DNA of 64,000 bases from Streptomyces sp. NBC_01267 (GCF_036241575.1 NZ_CP108455.1:6927001-6991000), one strand, 5' to 3'. Positions 8,695 through 17,870 are shown, counted from the stretch's first letter. Made by a program: numbers and translations. Notes: generated from the sequence alone by a model not told the origin.

Positions 8695-9661
8695 GACGGT
8701 CCTCCTCGGAAGGGGTCTGCCCCGAGACGATCCGGGCGAGGTTCCGCAACGGTTCGGAACCGGGTTTCAGGTAGTCGCTGTGGCTGCCGTGGCCCGCAGC
8801 GAAGACCCGGGCGCCGAACTTCGGCGAGACCGGATCGGCGCCCAGTCCGACCGTGAGGAACGGGAGCCGGAGCTGTACGTGCGGCACGTCGGAGATCCAG
8901 TCACCGCTGCTCCGGCCCGCCCAGACGGTGGCCCGTGTGTGCAGCGCCGCGGCGCTGCTCGCCCCGGCGCCGGGGCTGCCGAACAGGACGATGTCCGACA
9001 CCCCGGCCCCGAGCCCCGACGCGGCCCGGCCGCACACCACCGATCCGTAGGAATGGCACAGGACGGAGATGCGGGCGGTGGGTTCGATCGCGCCCAACTC
9101 CGCCGTGAACGTGCGCAGAGCGGGGGCGGCGGCGTTCGCGCGGCCGGGGGTCAGCACCGCGGGGCTCACCGTGCCCGGTGTCCCGTACCCGAGCCAGGCG
9201 ACGACGGCGGACCCGCGGCCCAGCTCGTGCTGGAGCGCCGCGGCGCCGTTCCGGAGGCGCCCGTACCGGTCCAGGTCGGTGTCCGACCCCGGGACCAGTA
9301 CGGCGATCCGCCCGGCCCGGAACAGGTCGCCGAACACCTCGGCGGTGCGACCCCCGTCGCGGCCGTCGAAGGTGAGGAAGTGACGCGCGGGCTTCGCCAT
9401 GGCGCGCAGCGCGGCGGCCCGCTTCCGGTCACCGTGGGCGGTGGCCGCGTGCTCGGCCGCCACGACGTCCGCACGGGTGGCCGCGTACCGCTCGGCGAGG
9501 GTCGCGGGGGTCACCGCCCGCAGGGGTGAGAGGTGCGCCGGTGCGGGGGCCGGGACAGCCGCTGGGCGGGCCGCCCCCGACACCGGCACGGCCACCGAAG
9601 CGGTGACGAGGGCGGCGAGCAGGGCGCGGCGCAAGCGGCTGCTGCGCGGGCGGGACTCCAT
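8687..9661 (-). CDS. Secreted DUF1023-type alpha/beta hydrolase
   Basis: 324 residues. A basic start and hydrophobic stretch (RRALLAALVTASVAVPVSG) form a signal peptide or anchor. The hydrolase core shows the nucleophile elbow CHSYGSVVCGRAASG (serine in HSYGS) and the following FGSPGAG, typical of the actinobacterial DUF1023 alpha/beta-hydrolase family; candidate Asp and His residues lie further on, with the His in AAGHGSHSDYLKPGS. The start is the ATG at 9659-9661 behind AAGGA. It is the first gene of the operon with the acyltransferase, kinase and response regulator. An extracytoplasmic esterase paired with an acyltransferase would fit turnover of an acyl group, which is inference. Confidence 0.85.
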   Translation of the reverse strand: MESRPRSSRLRRALLAALVTASVAVPVSGAARPAAVPAPAPAHLSPLRAVTPATLAERYAATRADVVAAEHAATAHGDRKRAAALRAMAKPARHFLTFDGRDGGRTAEVFGDLFRAGRIAVLVPGSDTDLDRYGRLRNGAAALQHELGRGSAVVAWLGYGTPGTVSPAVLTPGRANAAAPALRTFTAELGAIEPTARISVLCHSYGSVVCGRAASGLGAGVSDIVLFGSPGAGASSAAALHTRATVWAGRSSGDWISDVPHVQLRLPFLTVGLGADPVSPKFGARVFAAGHGSHSDYLKPGSEPLRNLARIVSGQTPSEEDRHA

Positions 9662-9835
9662 GGAGGACGGTCCTTCCGTACCGGGTGACGGTCGTGCTTT
9701 CCGGTACCGAAGTTAGGGAGCGCCCCCTGTGGCCGGCGTCCCGCGGACGGCCGAACCTTCCTGGTAGCTCTGAAGTACTACGGGGCCTACAGGGAAGGGT
9801 CGATCGGGCTCAAGAGCCGCTGTGCGCGGGCCCGT

Positions 9836-10471
9836 TCAGCGGGCCGCGGGCGATCCGGTACGGGCGGCCCGGATCCTGCGCCACCCCGCGGGCGCCCCGC
9901 TGACCAGCAGCGTCAGCGCGACCGCCACGACCACGCCCTTCCACGGCTCGTCGAACAGCGAGCCGCCGAGTATCCCGATGAGCTGGTACGCGGCGGCCCA
10001 GGCGAGACAGGCCGGTACGTCCGCGAGGGCGAACCTGCGCAGCGGCATCCCGCCGAGCAGGCAGGCCAGCATCACCGGGATCCGTCCGGCCGGCACCAGC
10101 CGGGAGAGGACCAGCACCGACTTGCTGTGCTTGTCGAGCCTCTTCTGGGTGCTCACCAGACGTGCCTGCGGGACCCGCTTGCGCAGCGCCTCCAGCCAGC
10201 GCGAACCGTTCCTGGAGTGCACGCCGCGCCGGCCGAGCCAGTACAGCGTGAGGTCCCCGAGGAACGCGGCGCAGGACGCGACGGCGAACACGAAGAGCAG
10301 GGCGAACGGGTCCGTCTGGTGCAGGGCGACCACGGCCGCCGAACTCACCAGCGCCCCCGTGGGTACCACCGGGACCAGGGACCCCAGCACCACCAGCAGG
10401 AACAGCGACGGGTAGCCGACGGCCTGCTGGGTGGACTCCGCCGGTACCTGGCTCACGAGTTCAGGGATCAC
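9836..10471 (-). CDS. DedA/VTT-family membrane protein
   Basis: 211 residues with about five hydrophobic segments. The SNARE-associated/VTT core is recognisable: GSLVPVVPTGALVSSAAVVA, then FLGDLTLYWLGRRG, and VLVLSRLVPAGRIPVMLACLLGGMPLRRFALAD, containing the conserved R-x(3)-G-R/P region. DedA proteins influence membrane lipid flipping and proton-motive-force homeostasis. The start is GTG (10469-10471) and overlaps the stop of the MBL gene (GTGA), so it is translationally coupled to it. Confidence 0.9.
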   Translation of the reverse strand: MIPELVSQVPAESTQQAVGYPSLFLLVVLGSLVPVVPTGALVSSAAVVALHQTDPFALLFVFAVASCAAFLGDLTLYWLGRRGVHSRNGSRWLEALRKRVPQARLVSTQKRLDKHSKSVLVLSRLVPAGRIPVMLACLLGGMPLRRFALADVPACLAWAAAYQLIGILGGSLFDEPWKGVVVAVALTLLVSGAPAGWRRIRAARTGSPAAR

Positions 10472-11238
10472 CGGGCCACCTCGGGCCGCACCTGTTCGCC
10501 GTGCGCGAGCCGGTACACCGACACCTCGGGCGCCAGCAGCGCCGCCTGCCGGACGAACTCGTCGCCGGGCGTGTGGAATTCGTGCGGGCGGACCCCGTCC
10601 ATCCCGACCGGCCAGTACGTGCCGTAGTGCACCGGGACGGCCGAGCGCGGTCGCAGGGCCGTCAGCGCCTCGGCGGCCCGCCGCGCGTCCAGGTGTTCCT
10701 GCCCGAGGAAGGGGCCCCAGCCGCCGACCGGCAGCAGCGCCACGTCGACCTCGCCGACCGCCTCCGCCATCGTGTCGAAGAGCCCGGTGTCCCCGGCGAA
10801 GTAGGTCCGCGCCTCACCGCTGATCACGAAGCCGAGCGCGGGCGCCCGCTGCGGCCCGAGCGGCATCCGGCGGCCGTCGTGGCGCGCGGGGACCGCCCGG
10901 ACGAGCAGATCCGCGACCCGCACCTCGTCACCCGCGACGACCTCGGTGAGGTCCAGGCGGAGCCGCCGCAGCCCCGGCACGGCGCGGCTCGTGCCCCGGG
11001 GCGCGATCAACCGGGTGCCGGGTGCCAGCCGCGCCAGGGACGGCAGATGCAGATGGTCGGCGTGCAGGTGCGAGATGAGCACGGCCTGGGCGGCCGTGGC
11101 TCCGGCCGGTGGCACGGCGCCGCGACGGCGCCGGAGATGGGCCAGCCGACGGGCGAAGAGCGGGTCGGTGAGCACCCGGACACCGGAGTCCTCGACCGTA
11201 CAGGTGGCATGGCCCCACCAGGTCACATCGACCGGCAC
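10468..11238 (-). CDS. MBL-fold (UlaG-like) metal-dependent hydrolase
   Basis: 256 residues starting at GTG 11236-11238, with AGGAG seven bases upstream. A much longer open frame continues upstream but contains no family sequence. Metal-binding motifs are DVTWWGHATCTVE near the N-terminus, SHLHADHLHLPSL (HxHxDH), FAGDTGLFD and PVHYGTYWPVG, as in UlaG/RomA-like L-ascorbate-6-phosphate lactonase relatives. It sits 5' of and overlaps the DedA-like gene by 4 bases. The protein resembles the MBL protein at 4.4 kb only in fold-level motifs. The substrate is unknown. Confidence 0.9.
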   Translation of the reverse strand: MPVDVTWWGHATCTVEDSGVRVLTDPLFARRLAHLRRRRGAVPPAGATAAQAVLISHLHADHLHLPSLARLAPGTRLIAPRGTSRAVPGLRRLRLDLTEVVAGDEVRVADLLVRAVPARHDGRRMPLGPQRAPALGFVISGEARTYFAGDTGLFDTMAEAVGEVDVALLPVGGWGPFLGQEHLDARRAAEALTALRPRSAVPVHYGTYWPVGMDGVRPHEFHTPGDEFVRQAALLAPEVSVYRLAHGEQVRPEVAR

Positions 11239-11469
11239 CTGCCGTCTCCTCACGCTCGGATCCCCGGGAACTCCCGGACGTCTCGGAACCCCCGGATTCC
11301 TGTACGACCCTATGCGGCCCGGTCCGCAAATGGGGAGTGAGGCCCCGTCCACGGGAGTCCGCGGGTTCCGTGACCAGGGCTCCCCGCGGTGACCTGGTCC
11401 GACTCCGGTCCTGTGAAAAACTGGCCGGCGGGCCCGCACGGGGTCCGACGGACGTGAGGTGGCAGAGGC

Positions 11470-13542
11470 GTGGCCGCAAGGCGATGGCACAGGGTGGGCA
11501 GCGCTCTGTTCCGGGTGATCGTGGTGTGGGCGGTGTCCACCCTCACCATGCTGGTCCTCGCGGGGATCCTGCCGGACTTCAAGCTGGAGTCCGACAACGG
11601 CGACAGCGCCACCACGGTGGCGATCACCGCCGGGTGGGGCGCCGGTGCGTTCGGACTGCTGAGCGCGCTGGTCTGGCCACTGGTCGTACGGGCACTGCTG
11701 CTCGTCCCGGCGCTCGTGCTCGGCCTGCTGGTCTTCTTCCTGAACGGCTCGCTGCTGCTGGTCGCCCTCAGCCTCATCCCGAACGGGCGCGGCGCCTCCA
11801 ACCCGGAGACCGCGGTGGTCGTCGCGGCCGTGATGTCCGCCGTCGCCTCCGCCACCTCCACCTCGCTCGCGGTGCGCGACGACGAGGCGTACCGGCGACG
11901 GCTCTCCCGGCTGGCTTCCCGGCGGCGGCGCAGACAGGGCGAGGGCATGAGCCGCGGCGGGCCGCACGGCACGGTCTTCCTCCAGCTCGACGGCGTCGGC
12001 CACGCGGCGCTGCTGCGCGCGGTCGAGGACGGGCTGATGCCCACGCTCGCCGGATGGATCGGCTCCACCCACCGGCTCGACGCCTGGCGCACCGACTGGT
12101 CGAGCCAGACCGGCGCCAGCCAGCTCGGCATCCTGCACGGCTCCAACCACGACGTCCCGGCCTTCCGCTGGTACGAGAAGGACACCGGCGACGTCATGGT
12201 CTGCAACCGGCCGGCCAGCGCCGCCGAACTGCAGCGGCGGGCGGTGGAGCACTCCGGCGACGCCGGCCTGCTCATGGTGGACGGCGCGAGCCGGGGCAAT
12301 CTCTTCAGCGGTGGCGCCGACGAGCTGGCCCTGGTGCTCTCGGTCGCCGCGCGGCGGGACCGGCACCACCGCTCCCGCGCCGGCTACTTCGCGTACTTCT
12401 CGGACCCGGCCAACGCGGTACGCACCGCGATGTCGTTCTTCGCCGAGGTCGGCCGGGAGATGGGCCAGTCGACACGGGCCCGCGCGCGTCAGGAGCAGCC
12501 ACGGATCAAGCGCGGCGGTCTCTACCCGTTCATCCGGGCCTTCGCGACCGTGGTGGAGCGCGACGTGGTGGTCACCGCGGTGATCGGCGACATGTTCGCC
12601 GGACGCACCGCGGTCTACGCCGATCTCGTCGCGTACGACGAGGTGGCGCACCACAGCGGGCCGCGCAGCCGGGACGCGGCGAAGGTGCTGGCCCGTCTGG
12701 ACCGTTCGCTGGCGATGATCGCGAAGGTCGAGGAGCACGCCCCCAGGCCGTACCGGATCGTGCTCCTCTCCGACCACGGGCAGAGCCCCGGCCAGACCTT
12801 CGAGGGGGCGTACGGCCTCACCCTGAAGGATCTGGTGCGGGCGGGCTGCGGGCTGCCGGTACCGCGCAGGGCGCAGCGCACCGAGAGCGGTTCGGAGGCA
12901 CGGGCCGCGGTGCGCGTGGCGCTGCACCGGCCGGTGCCGGCCGATGGCGAGCCGTCGCCGGAGCCGGGGTCCGACCCGGTCGTGCTGGCTTCCGGCAATC
13001 TGGGGCTGATCTCCTTCCCTGACGCGCCGGGACGGATGACCCGCGAGCAGTTGGACCGCCGCCACCCGGCGCTGCTGCCGACGCTGGCCAACCACCCGGG
13101 GATCGGGTTCCTGCTGATGGGCAGCGCCGAGCACGGTTCGGTGGTGCTCGGGGCGGGCGGCGTCGAGGTGCCGGTCGTGGAGCTGACCGACGGCGAGGGG
13201 CCGCTCGCGCCGTTCGGCCCCGGCGCGGCGGACGCCGTGCGGCGGACCGACGCCTTCCCGCACGTCGCCGACATCATGGTCAATTCGATGTACGACCCGG
13301 GGACCGGCGCCGTGCATGCCTTCGAGGGCCAGATCGGCTCGCACGGCGGCCTGGGCGGCGAGCAGTCGGCTCCCTTCCTGCTGTCGCCGCTCGCCCTCTC
13401 CGCGCCGGTACCCGAGGGCGGCGACCTGGTCGGAGCCGAGCAGGTGCACCGCGTCCTGCGGCGCTGGCTGGCCGAGGACCAGGGCCCGCAGGTTCCGCTG
13501 GGCCCCGCGACGGACGGCGCCCCCTCCGGCGAGTCCGCCTGA
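11470..13542 (+). CDS. Membrane-anchored alkaline-phosphatase-superfamily phosphodiesterase (holin-like N-terminus)
   Basis: 690 residues from GTG 11470. The first ~150 residues hold four hydrophobic segments resembling the phage-holin-like/DUF422 membrane module (IVVWAVSTLTMLVLAGILPD; LLLVPALVLGLLVFFLNGS). The rest is a nucleotide pyrophosphatase/alkaline phosphatase-type domain with complete metal ligands: D in FLQLDGVGH, the nucleophile region SSQTGASQLG, D-x(3)-H in AYDEVAHHSGP, SDHGQS and the C-terminal GSHGGLGG. It probably hydrolyses a phosphodiester or phosphomonoester on the membrane; the topology of the catalytic part is not obvious. A strong hairpin follows the stop. Confidence 0.87.
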   Translation: MAARRWHRVGSALFRVIVVWAVSTLTMLVLAGILPDFKLESDNGDSATTVAITAGWGAGAFGLLSALVWPLVVRALLLVPALVLGLLVFFLNGSLLLVALSLIPNGRGASNPETAVVVAAVMSAVASATSTSLAVRDDEAYRRRLSRLASRRRRRQGEGMSRGGPHGTVFLQLDGVGHAALLRAVEDGLMPTLAGWIGSTHRLDAWRTDWSSQTGASQLGILHGSNHDVPAFRWYEKDTGDVMVCNRPASAAELQRRAVEHSGDAGLLMVDGASRGNLFSGGADELALVLSVAARRDRHHRSRAGYFAYFSDPANAVRTAMSFFAEVGREMGQSTRARARQEQPRIKRGGLYPFIRAFATVVERDVVVTAVIGDMFAGRTAVYADLVAYDEVAHHSGPRSRDAAKVLARLDRSLAMIAKVEEHAPRPYRIVLLSDHGQSPGQTFEGAYGLTLKDLVRAGCGLPVPRRAQRTESGSEARAAVRVALHRPVPADGEPSPEPGSDPVVLASGNLGLISFPDAPGRMTREQLDRRHPALLPTLANHPGIGFLLMGSAEHGSVVLGAGGVEVPVVELTDGEGPLAPFGPGAADAVRRTDAFPHVADIMVNSMYDPGTGAVHAFEGQIGSHGGLGGEQSAPFLLSPLALSAPVPEGGDLVGAEQVHRVLRRWLAEDQGPQVPLGPATDGAPSGESA

Positions 13543-13590
13543 ACGGGGACCGTACCGGCGCCGGAACGTCTGCCGGCGCCGGTACCCCGT
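13543..13590. terminator. Bidirectional hairpin terminator
   Basis: A perfect 13-bp stem (13552-13564 with 13573-13585; arms GTACCGGCGCCGG and its complement) carries an 8-base loop, and outer ACGGG/CCCGT pairing extends it. It lies between convergent genes ending at 13542 and 13606 and can serve both strands. It has no U-tract, as is usual in Streptomyces. Confidence 0.85.
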
Positions 13591-13605
13591 CACCCCTGTC
13601 GGCGG

Positions 13606-15663
13606 TCAGCCGGTGATGATCGCCGGGTCGCTCACCCCGGGCCTGCCGTTCTCGACGTGCCCGGCGAACCGGCGCAGGAAGGCGCTGTCGGTGTCGGACA
13701 CCACCGACAGGTCGTACCAGCGCCGGGTGGAGCGCAGATCCACCGTGTGCACCACGCTGCTCCCCGCGCGCACCGTGAAGGTCTGGCCCTGCCCGCCGTA
13801 CGCGTTGGTGACCGTCACGTGGCAGTCGCCGCTGCCCGCGTTGGTCATCGTCAGCTCCACGGAACCGTCGGACGCGCGGTGGCGGGCGGTCACCTCCGGC
13901 CCGGCGGTGGAGCCGGGGCCGCGGAAGGTGCGCAGGAACCCGTTGGGGCCGAACACCGACAGGTCGTAGGAGCCCTGTGAGTAGGCCGCGTTCCAGGTGT
14001 CGGAGATCTGCTTGCCGGCCTCGGTGGTGTACGACCACGGGCCGTCCCCGCGGTTCGCGGACGTGACCGTGAAGCACGCCCCGGCCGACGCGCCCCCGCT
14101 GAAGGTGAGGGTGAACTTCCCGGTGGACGGTGTCGCCGATCCGTCCACCAGCGGGGCGTACGGCAGCGGCCTGGTGGGACGGGAGCCCGCTTCCTGCTTC
14201 GGCAGAGCCGGGTCGGAGGGCGCCTTCGGTACGTAACTGTCGTGCCGCTTCTGGTCCGGCGGCCGGAAGCCGTCGGTGTCGGGAAGGGCGGCGGGGCCGG
14301 AGTCGTTCAGCCCGAAGTCGAAGGCGGAGGTGAGGTCACCGCAGATGGCCCGCCGCCACGGCGAGATGTTCGGCTCGTGCACGCCGAAGCGCCGCTCCAT
14401 GAACCGGATGATCGAGGTGTGGTCGAAGACCTCGGAACAGACGTAGCCGCCGGTGCTCCACGGCGACACGACGGTCATCGGAACGCGCATGCCGAGCCCG
14501 TACGGTCCGGCGATGTGGCTGATGTCGCCCGGGTACCAGTCGAGCGAGGTGTCCACGGTGGAGGCGCCGCGGTCGGCGGAGGACGGGGGGAACGGCGGGA
14601 CCGCGTGGTCGAAGTAGCCGTCGTTCTCGTCGTAGGTGACGAACAGCGCGGTCCTGCTCCACACCTCGGGGTTGGAGGTGAGTGCGTCCAGCACCTGCGA
14701 GACGTACCAGGCGCCGTAGTTGGCGGGCCAGTTGGGGTGTTCGGAGAAGGCTTCCGGGGCGACGACCCAGGAGACCTGCGGCAGCGTGCCGTCCTTGACG
14801 TCCGCCCGGAGGTGGTCGAAGAAGTCGTCGCCGTTCTTGGCGTTCGTGCCGGTGCGCGCCTTCTCGTAGAGCGGATCGCCGGGCTTGGCGTTGCGGTACG
14901 AGTTGAAGTACAGCAGCGAGTTGTCACCGTAGTTGCCGCGGTAGGCGTCGTCGATCCAGCCCCACCCGCCCGCGGCGTCCAGCCCGTCGCCGGTGTCCTG
15001 GTAGATCTTCCACGAAACGCCGGACTCCTCCAGGCGCTCGGGGTACGTCGTCCAGTCGTATCCCGCCTCGGCGTTGCCGAGCACCGGGCCGCCGCCCTTG
15101 CCGTCGTTGCCGACATGGCCGGACCACATGTAGTAGCGGTTGGGGTCGGTCGCCCCCATGAACGAGCAGTGGTAGGCGTCGCACACCGTGAACGCGTCGG
15201 CGAGCGCGTAATGGAACGGAATGTCCTTGCGGGTCAGATGGGCCATGGTGCCCGCGGTCTTGGCCGGAATCCACTGGTCGTACTTGCCCTGGTTCCAGGC
15301 CCAGTGGGCGGTTGTCCAGTCGTGGTCGAGGCCCGCGATGAACTGCATCCCGAGGTCGTCGGCGTCCGGGTGGTACGGCAGGACGTCCGTGAAGAGGTTC
15401 GACTGGTTCCAGACCGGCTTGCCGCCGACGGGTGTCACCGGGCGCGGGTCGCCGAAGCCGCGGACGCCCTTCATCGAGCCGAAGTAGTGGTCGAACGAAC
15501 GGTTCTCCTGCATCAGGACGACTATGTGCTCGATGTCCTTGATGGTGCCCGAGCGGCGCTTCGCGGGAATGGCGGCGGCACGGTCGATGCTGTTCGAGAG
15601 GGCCGAGAAACCTGCGGTCGCGCCCGCGATCTGGAGGAAGCGGCGCCGATTGAGCTGTGGCAT
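13606..15663 (-). CDS. Tat-exported phosphocholine-type phospholipase C
   Basis: 685 residues. The N-terminus LNRRRFLQIAGATAGFSALS is a twin-arginine signal. The phosphoesterase domain begins with GTIKDIEHIVVLMQENRSFD followed by HYFGSMKGVRGFGDPR, the hallmark of the PlcC/acid-phosphatase AcpA family, and carries TYDENDGYFDHAVPPFPP and the later GLGMRVPMTVVSPWS. Two C-terminal DUF756-like beta domains follow (about residues 505-595 and 600-680). I chose the ATG at 15661-15663 because it begins the Tat signal, although the frame is open further upstream. Members release phosphocholine or other headgroups from phospholipids outside the cell. It is a single gene between hairpins. Confidence 0.93.
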   Translation of the reverse strand: MPQLNRRRFLQIAGATAGFSALSNSIDRAAAIPAKRRSGTIKDIEHIVVLMQENRSFDHYFGSMKGVRGFGDPRPVTPVGGKPVWNQSNLFTDVLPYHPDADDLGMQFIAGLDHDWTTAHWAWNQGKYDQWIPAKTAGTMAHLTRKDIPFHYALADAFTVCDAYHCSFMGATDPNRYYMWSGHVGNDGKGGGPVLGNAEAGYDWTTYPERLEESGVSWKIYQDTGDGLDAAGGWGWIDDAYRGNYGDNSLLYFNSYRNAKPGDPLYEKARTGTNAKNGDDFFDHLRADVKDGTLPQVSWVVAPEAFSEHPNWPANYGAWYVSQVLDALTSNPEVWSRTALFVTYDENDGYFDHAVPPFPPSSADRGASTVDTSLDWYPGDISHIAGPYGLGMRVPMTVVSPWSTGGYVCSEVFDHTSIIRFMERRFGVHEPNISPWRRAICGDLTSAFDFGLNDSGPAALPDTDGFRPPDQKRHDSYVPKAPSDPALPKQEAGSRPTRPLPYAPLVDGSATPSTGKFTLTFSGGASAGACFTVTSANRGDGPWSYTTEAGKQISDTWNAAYSQGSYDLSVFGPNGFLRTFRGPGSTAGPEVTARHRASDGSVELTMTNAGSGDCHVTVTNAYGGQGQTFTVRAGSSVVHTVDLRSTRRWYDLSVVSDTDSAFLRRFAGHVENGRPGVSDPAIITG

Positions 15664-15834
15664 GAGTGAGGAGCCTCTCGCGGTGTGAGGGGAAGGGGCC
15701 AGCTGAGTGTTTCCAGAGGAGGGGGAGAAAAGGAAGAGGCAGCGACCGTCGAGTGGATGTATGAGGCACTCAGTACGGGCAACCTGGCTGATTTCAGCCC
15801 CTGGACACACTGCTTCCCGTCATGTACCGCCGCA

Positions 15835-16299
15835 TCAGGCTGACTTCGGCTCCATGAAGACCACGGGCACCTCGTTGGCGCGCACCACCCGTCCGAGCAC
15901 GGCCGCCAGCCGGTCGCGCTCCGCCGGACCGATGCCGTCGGCCAGCGCCTCCATCCGCGCGGTCGTGTCCGCGTAGAAATCCCCGGCGACGGTACTGCCG
16001 TCCACCGTCAGCGCCACCCGGACCGCCCGTCTGTCCTGCGGGTCCGGCTCGCGGCGCACCAGGCCGCGCCGCTCGGCCCGATCCACCAGCCCGGTCAGGC
16101 TGGACTTCTCCAGCCCCAGCATGGTGCTCAGCTCGCTCATGCCGCGCGGCTGCGCCATCAGTACGCAGACCAACTGGGCCTGCTGCACCGGCAGTCCGTA
16201 CCCCCGGCTCGCCTCCGTGTACACGGCCTGCACCAGGAACGCCGTCCGTACCAGTGCTGCCGCGAACCCGGCTGGCTGCTCACCTTTGGCCATGTCCAT
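15835..16299 (-). CDS. MarR-family transcriptional regulator
   Basis: 154 residues from ATG 16297-16299; a second ATG two codons later is also possible, with GGCGG upstream. The winged helix is visible in MSELSTMLGLEKSSLTGLVD (helix-turn-helix) and the wing GLVRREPDPQDRRAVRVALT, the D-x-R signature of MarR proteins. It is divergent from the aldehyde dehydrogenase gene with 127 bases between the starts, and a GC-rich palindrome lies in that gap, so it probably controls itself and its neighbour. The ligand is unknown. Confidence 0.9.
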   Translation of the reverse strand: MDMAKGEQPAGFAAALVRTAFLVQAVYTEASRGYGLPVQQAQLVCVLMAQPRGMSELSTMLGLEKSSLTGLVDRAERRGLVRREPDPQDRRAVRVALTVDGSTVAGDFYADTTARMEALADGIGPAERDRLAAVLGRVVRANEVPVVFMEPKSA

Positions 16300-16326
16300 G
16301 CCGCCAGCATAGGGGGATGGTTCGTG

Positions 16327-16342
16327 CCGCGAATCATCGCGG
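16327..16342. promoter_or_regulatory. Candidate MarR operator palindrome
   Basis: CCGCG-AATCAT-CGCGG is a perfect 5-bp inverted repeat with a 6-base centre, located between the divergent MarR and dehydrogenase starts. A second inverted repeat, an 11-bp stem at 16339-16349/16358-16368, follows immediately. Either could bind the regulator or form an mRNA leader structure. The assignment rests on position only. Confidence 0.4.
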
Positions 16343-16426
16343 GCGGCCCACGGCGCCGGGCCGCCCGCGTTGCGGGCGCGCACCGGGGGCGGCAGGGTCG
16401 GAAGGGAGTACGAGGAGGCCCCACCC

Positions 16427-17830
16427 ATGCCCATTGCCACGGTGAACCCCGCGACCGGCGAGACGCTCCGCACTTTCGACGCGCTGAGCGCCGAGGAGAC
16501 CGAGCAGCGGATCGCGGTGGCCCACGCGACGTTCCTGCAGTACCGCACCACGGAGTTCTCCGAGCGGGCGCGACTGCTGCACCGTGCCGCCGACCTGCTG
16601 GACAAGGATCAGGACGACATCGCCCGCACCATGACGACCGAGATGGGCAAGCCGGTCGCCGCCGCCCGTGCCGAGGCCGCGAAATGCGCCAAGGCCATGC
16701 GCTGGTACGCGGACAACGCCGCCGCACTGCTGGCCGACGAGCACCCCTCGGCCGCCGATGCCGCGGACTCCGGCGCTTCCCGTGTGTACACCCGTTACCG
16801 GCCGCTGGGCGTGGTGCTGGCCGTCATGCCGTGGAACTTCCCGCTCTGGCAGGTCGTGCGGTTCGCCGCGCCCACGCTGATGGCCGGGAACGCGGGCCTG
16901 CTCAAGCACGCGTCGAATGTCCCGCAGACCGCGCTCTACCTGGAGGATCTCTTCCGGCGGGCCGGATTCCCGCACGGCTGTTTCCAGACCCTGCTGATCG
17001 GCTCCCGGGCGGTCGAGGCGGTCCTGCGCGACCCGCGGGTGGTGGCGGCGACCCTCACCGGCAGCGAACCGGCGGGCCGCTCGGTGGCCGCCGTGGCGGG
17101 TGACGAGGTCAAGAAGACCGTGCTGGAGCTGGGCGGCAGCGATCCGTACATCGTGATGCCCTCGGCCGACATCGAGCGGGCCGCGGCGACCGCGGTGACG
17201 GCGCGGGTGCAGAACAACGGACAGTCCTGCATCGCGGCCAAGCGCTTCCTCGTCCACACCGATGTCTACGACACCTTCATGGAGCACTTCACCACCCGGA
17301 TGGGGGCCCTGAAGGTCGGCGACCCGCTGGACGAGTCCACCGACATCGGCCCGCTCGCCACCGAGCAGGGCCGGACGGACCTGGAGGAGCTGGTGGCCGA
17401 TGCCGTACGCCTGGGCGCGACGGCGCTCTGCGGCGGCGGGCGTCCGACCGGACAGGACCGCGGCTGGTTCTTCGCCCCCACCGTCCTCATGGGCATCACC
17501 ACCGACATGCGCATCCACCACGAGGAGGCCTTCGGGCCGGTGGCGTCCATCTACCGGGTGACGAGCGCGGCCGAGGCGGTGGAGCTCGCCAACGACACGC
17601 CCTTCGGCCTCAGTTCGAACGTATGGACCCGGGACGAGGAAGAAGTGGACCTCTTCGCACGGGACCTGGAGGCCGGCGGGGTCTTCTTCAACGGCATGAC
17701 CGCGTCCCACCCCGCGCTGCCCTTCGGTGGCATCAAGCGCTCCGGCTACGGACGTGAACTGTCCGGCCACGGCATCCGGGAGTTCTGCAACATCACCACG
17801 GTCTGGCACGGAGCGGAACCGGGCGAGTGA
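16427..17830 (+). CDS. NAD(P)-dependent succinate-semialdehyde/aldehyde dehydrogenase
   Basis: 467 residues; the ATG at 16427 sits 8 bases after GAGGAGG. It is a complete aldehyde dehydrogenase with the cofactor segment VMPWNFPLWQVVR, the glutamate general base in KTVLELGGSDPYIV and the nucleophilic cysteine in NNGQSCIAAKRFLVH. The N-terminus (IATVNPATGETLRTF) and the TRYRPLGVVLAVMPWNFP block are characteristic of the succinate-semialdehyde dehydrogenase (GabD/Sad) group. It would feed succinate to the TCA cycle from GABA or related diamines. Divergent MarR regulation is likely. A small conserved-looking gene follows 40 bases downstream. Confidence 0.9.
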   Translation: MPIATVNPATGETLRTFDALSAEETEQRIAVAHATFLQYRTTEFSERARLLHRAADLLDKDQDDIARTMTTEMGKPVAAARAEAAKCAKAMRWYADNAAALLADEHPSAADAADSGASRVYTRYRPLGVVLAVMPWNFPLWQVVRFAAPTLMAGNAGLLKHASNVPQTALYLEDLFRRAGFPHGCFQTLLIGSRAVEAVLRDPRVVAATLTGSEPAGRSVAAVAGDEVKKTVLELGGSDPYIVMPSADIERAAATAVTARVQNNGQSCIAAKRFLVHTDVYDTFMEHFTTRMGALKVGDPLDESTDIGPLATEQGRTDLEELVADAVRLGATALCGGGRPTGQDRGWFFAPTVLMGITTDMRIHHEEAFGPVASIYRVTSAAEAVELANDTPFGLSSNVWTRDEEEVDLFARDLEAGGVFFNGMTASHPALPFGGIKRSGYGRELSGHGIREFCNITTVWHGAEPGE

Positions 17831-17870
17831 ACTCCCGTACCCAGCGGACACCGCAAGGAAAGTGAGCACC

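Noticed and set aside
11470..11940. Phage holin gene as evidence for a prophage
   Set aside because: The holin-like helices are the N-terminal domain of a phosphodiesterase fusion, and there are no other phage genes.
10468..13593. A 1041-codon open frame on the minus strand covering the MBL gene and the opposite strand of the phosphodiesterase gene
   Set aside because: Only the last 256 codons match a protein family; the rest is Arg/Gly/His-rich antisense sequence forced open by high GC3 of the plus-strand gene.
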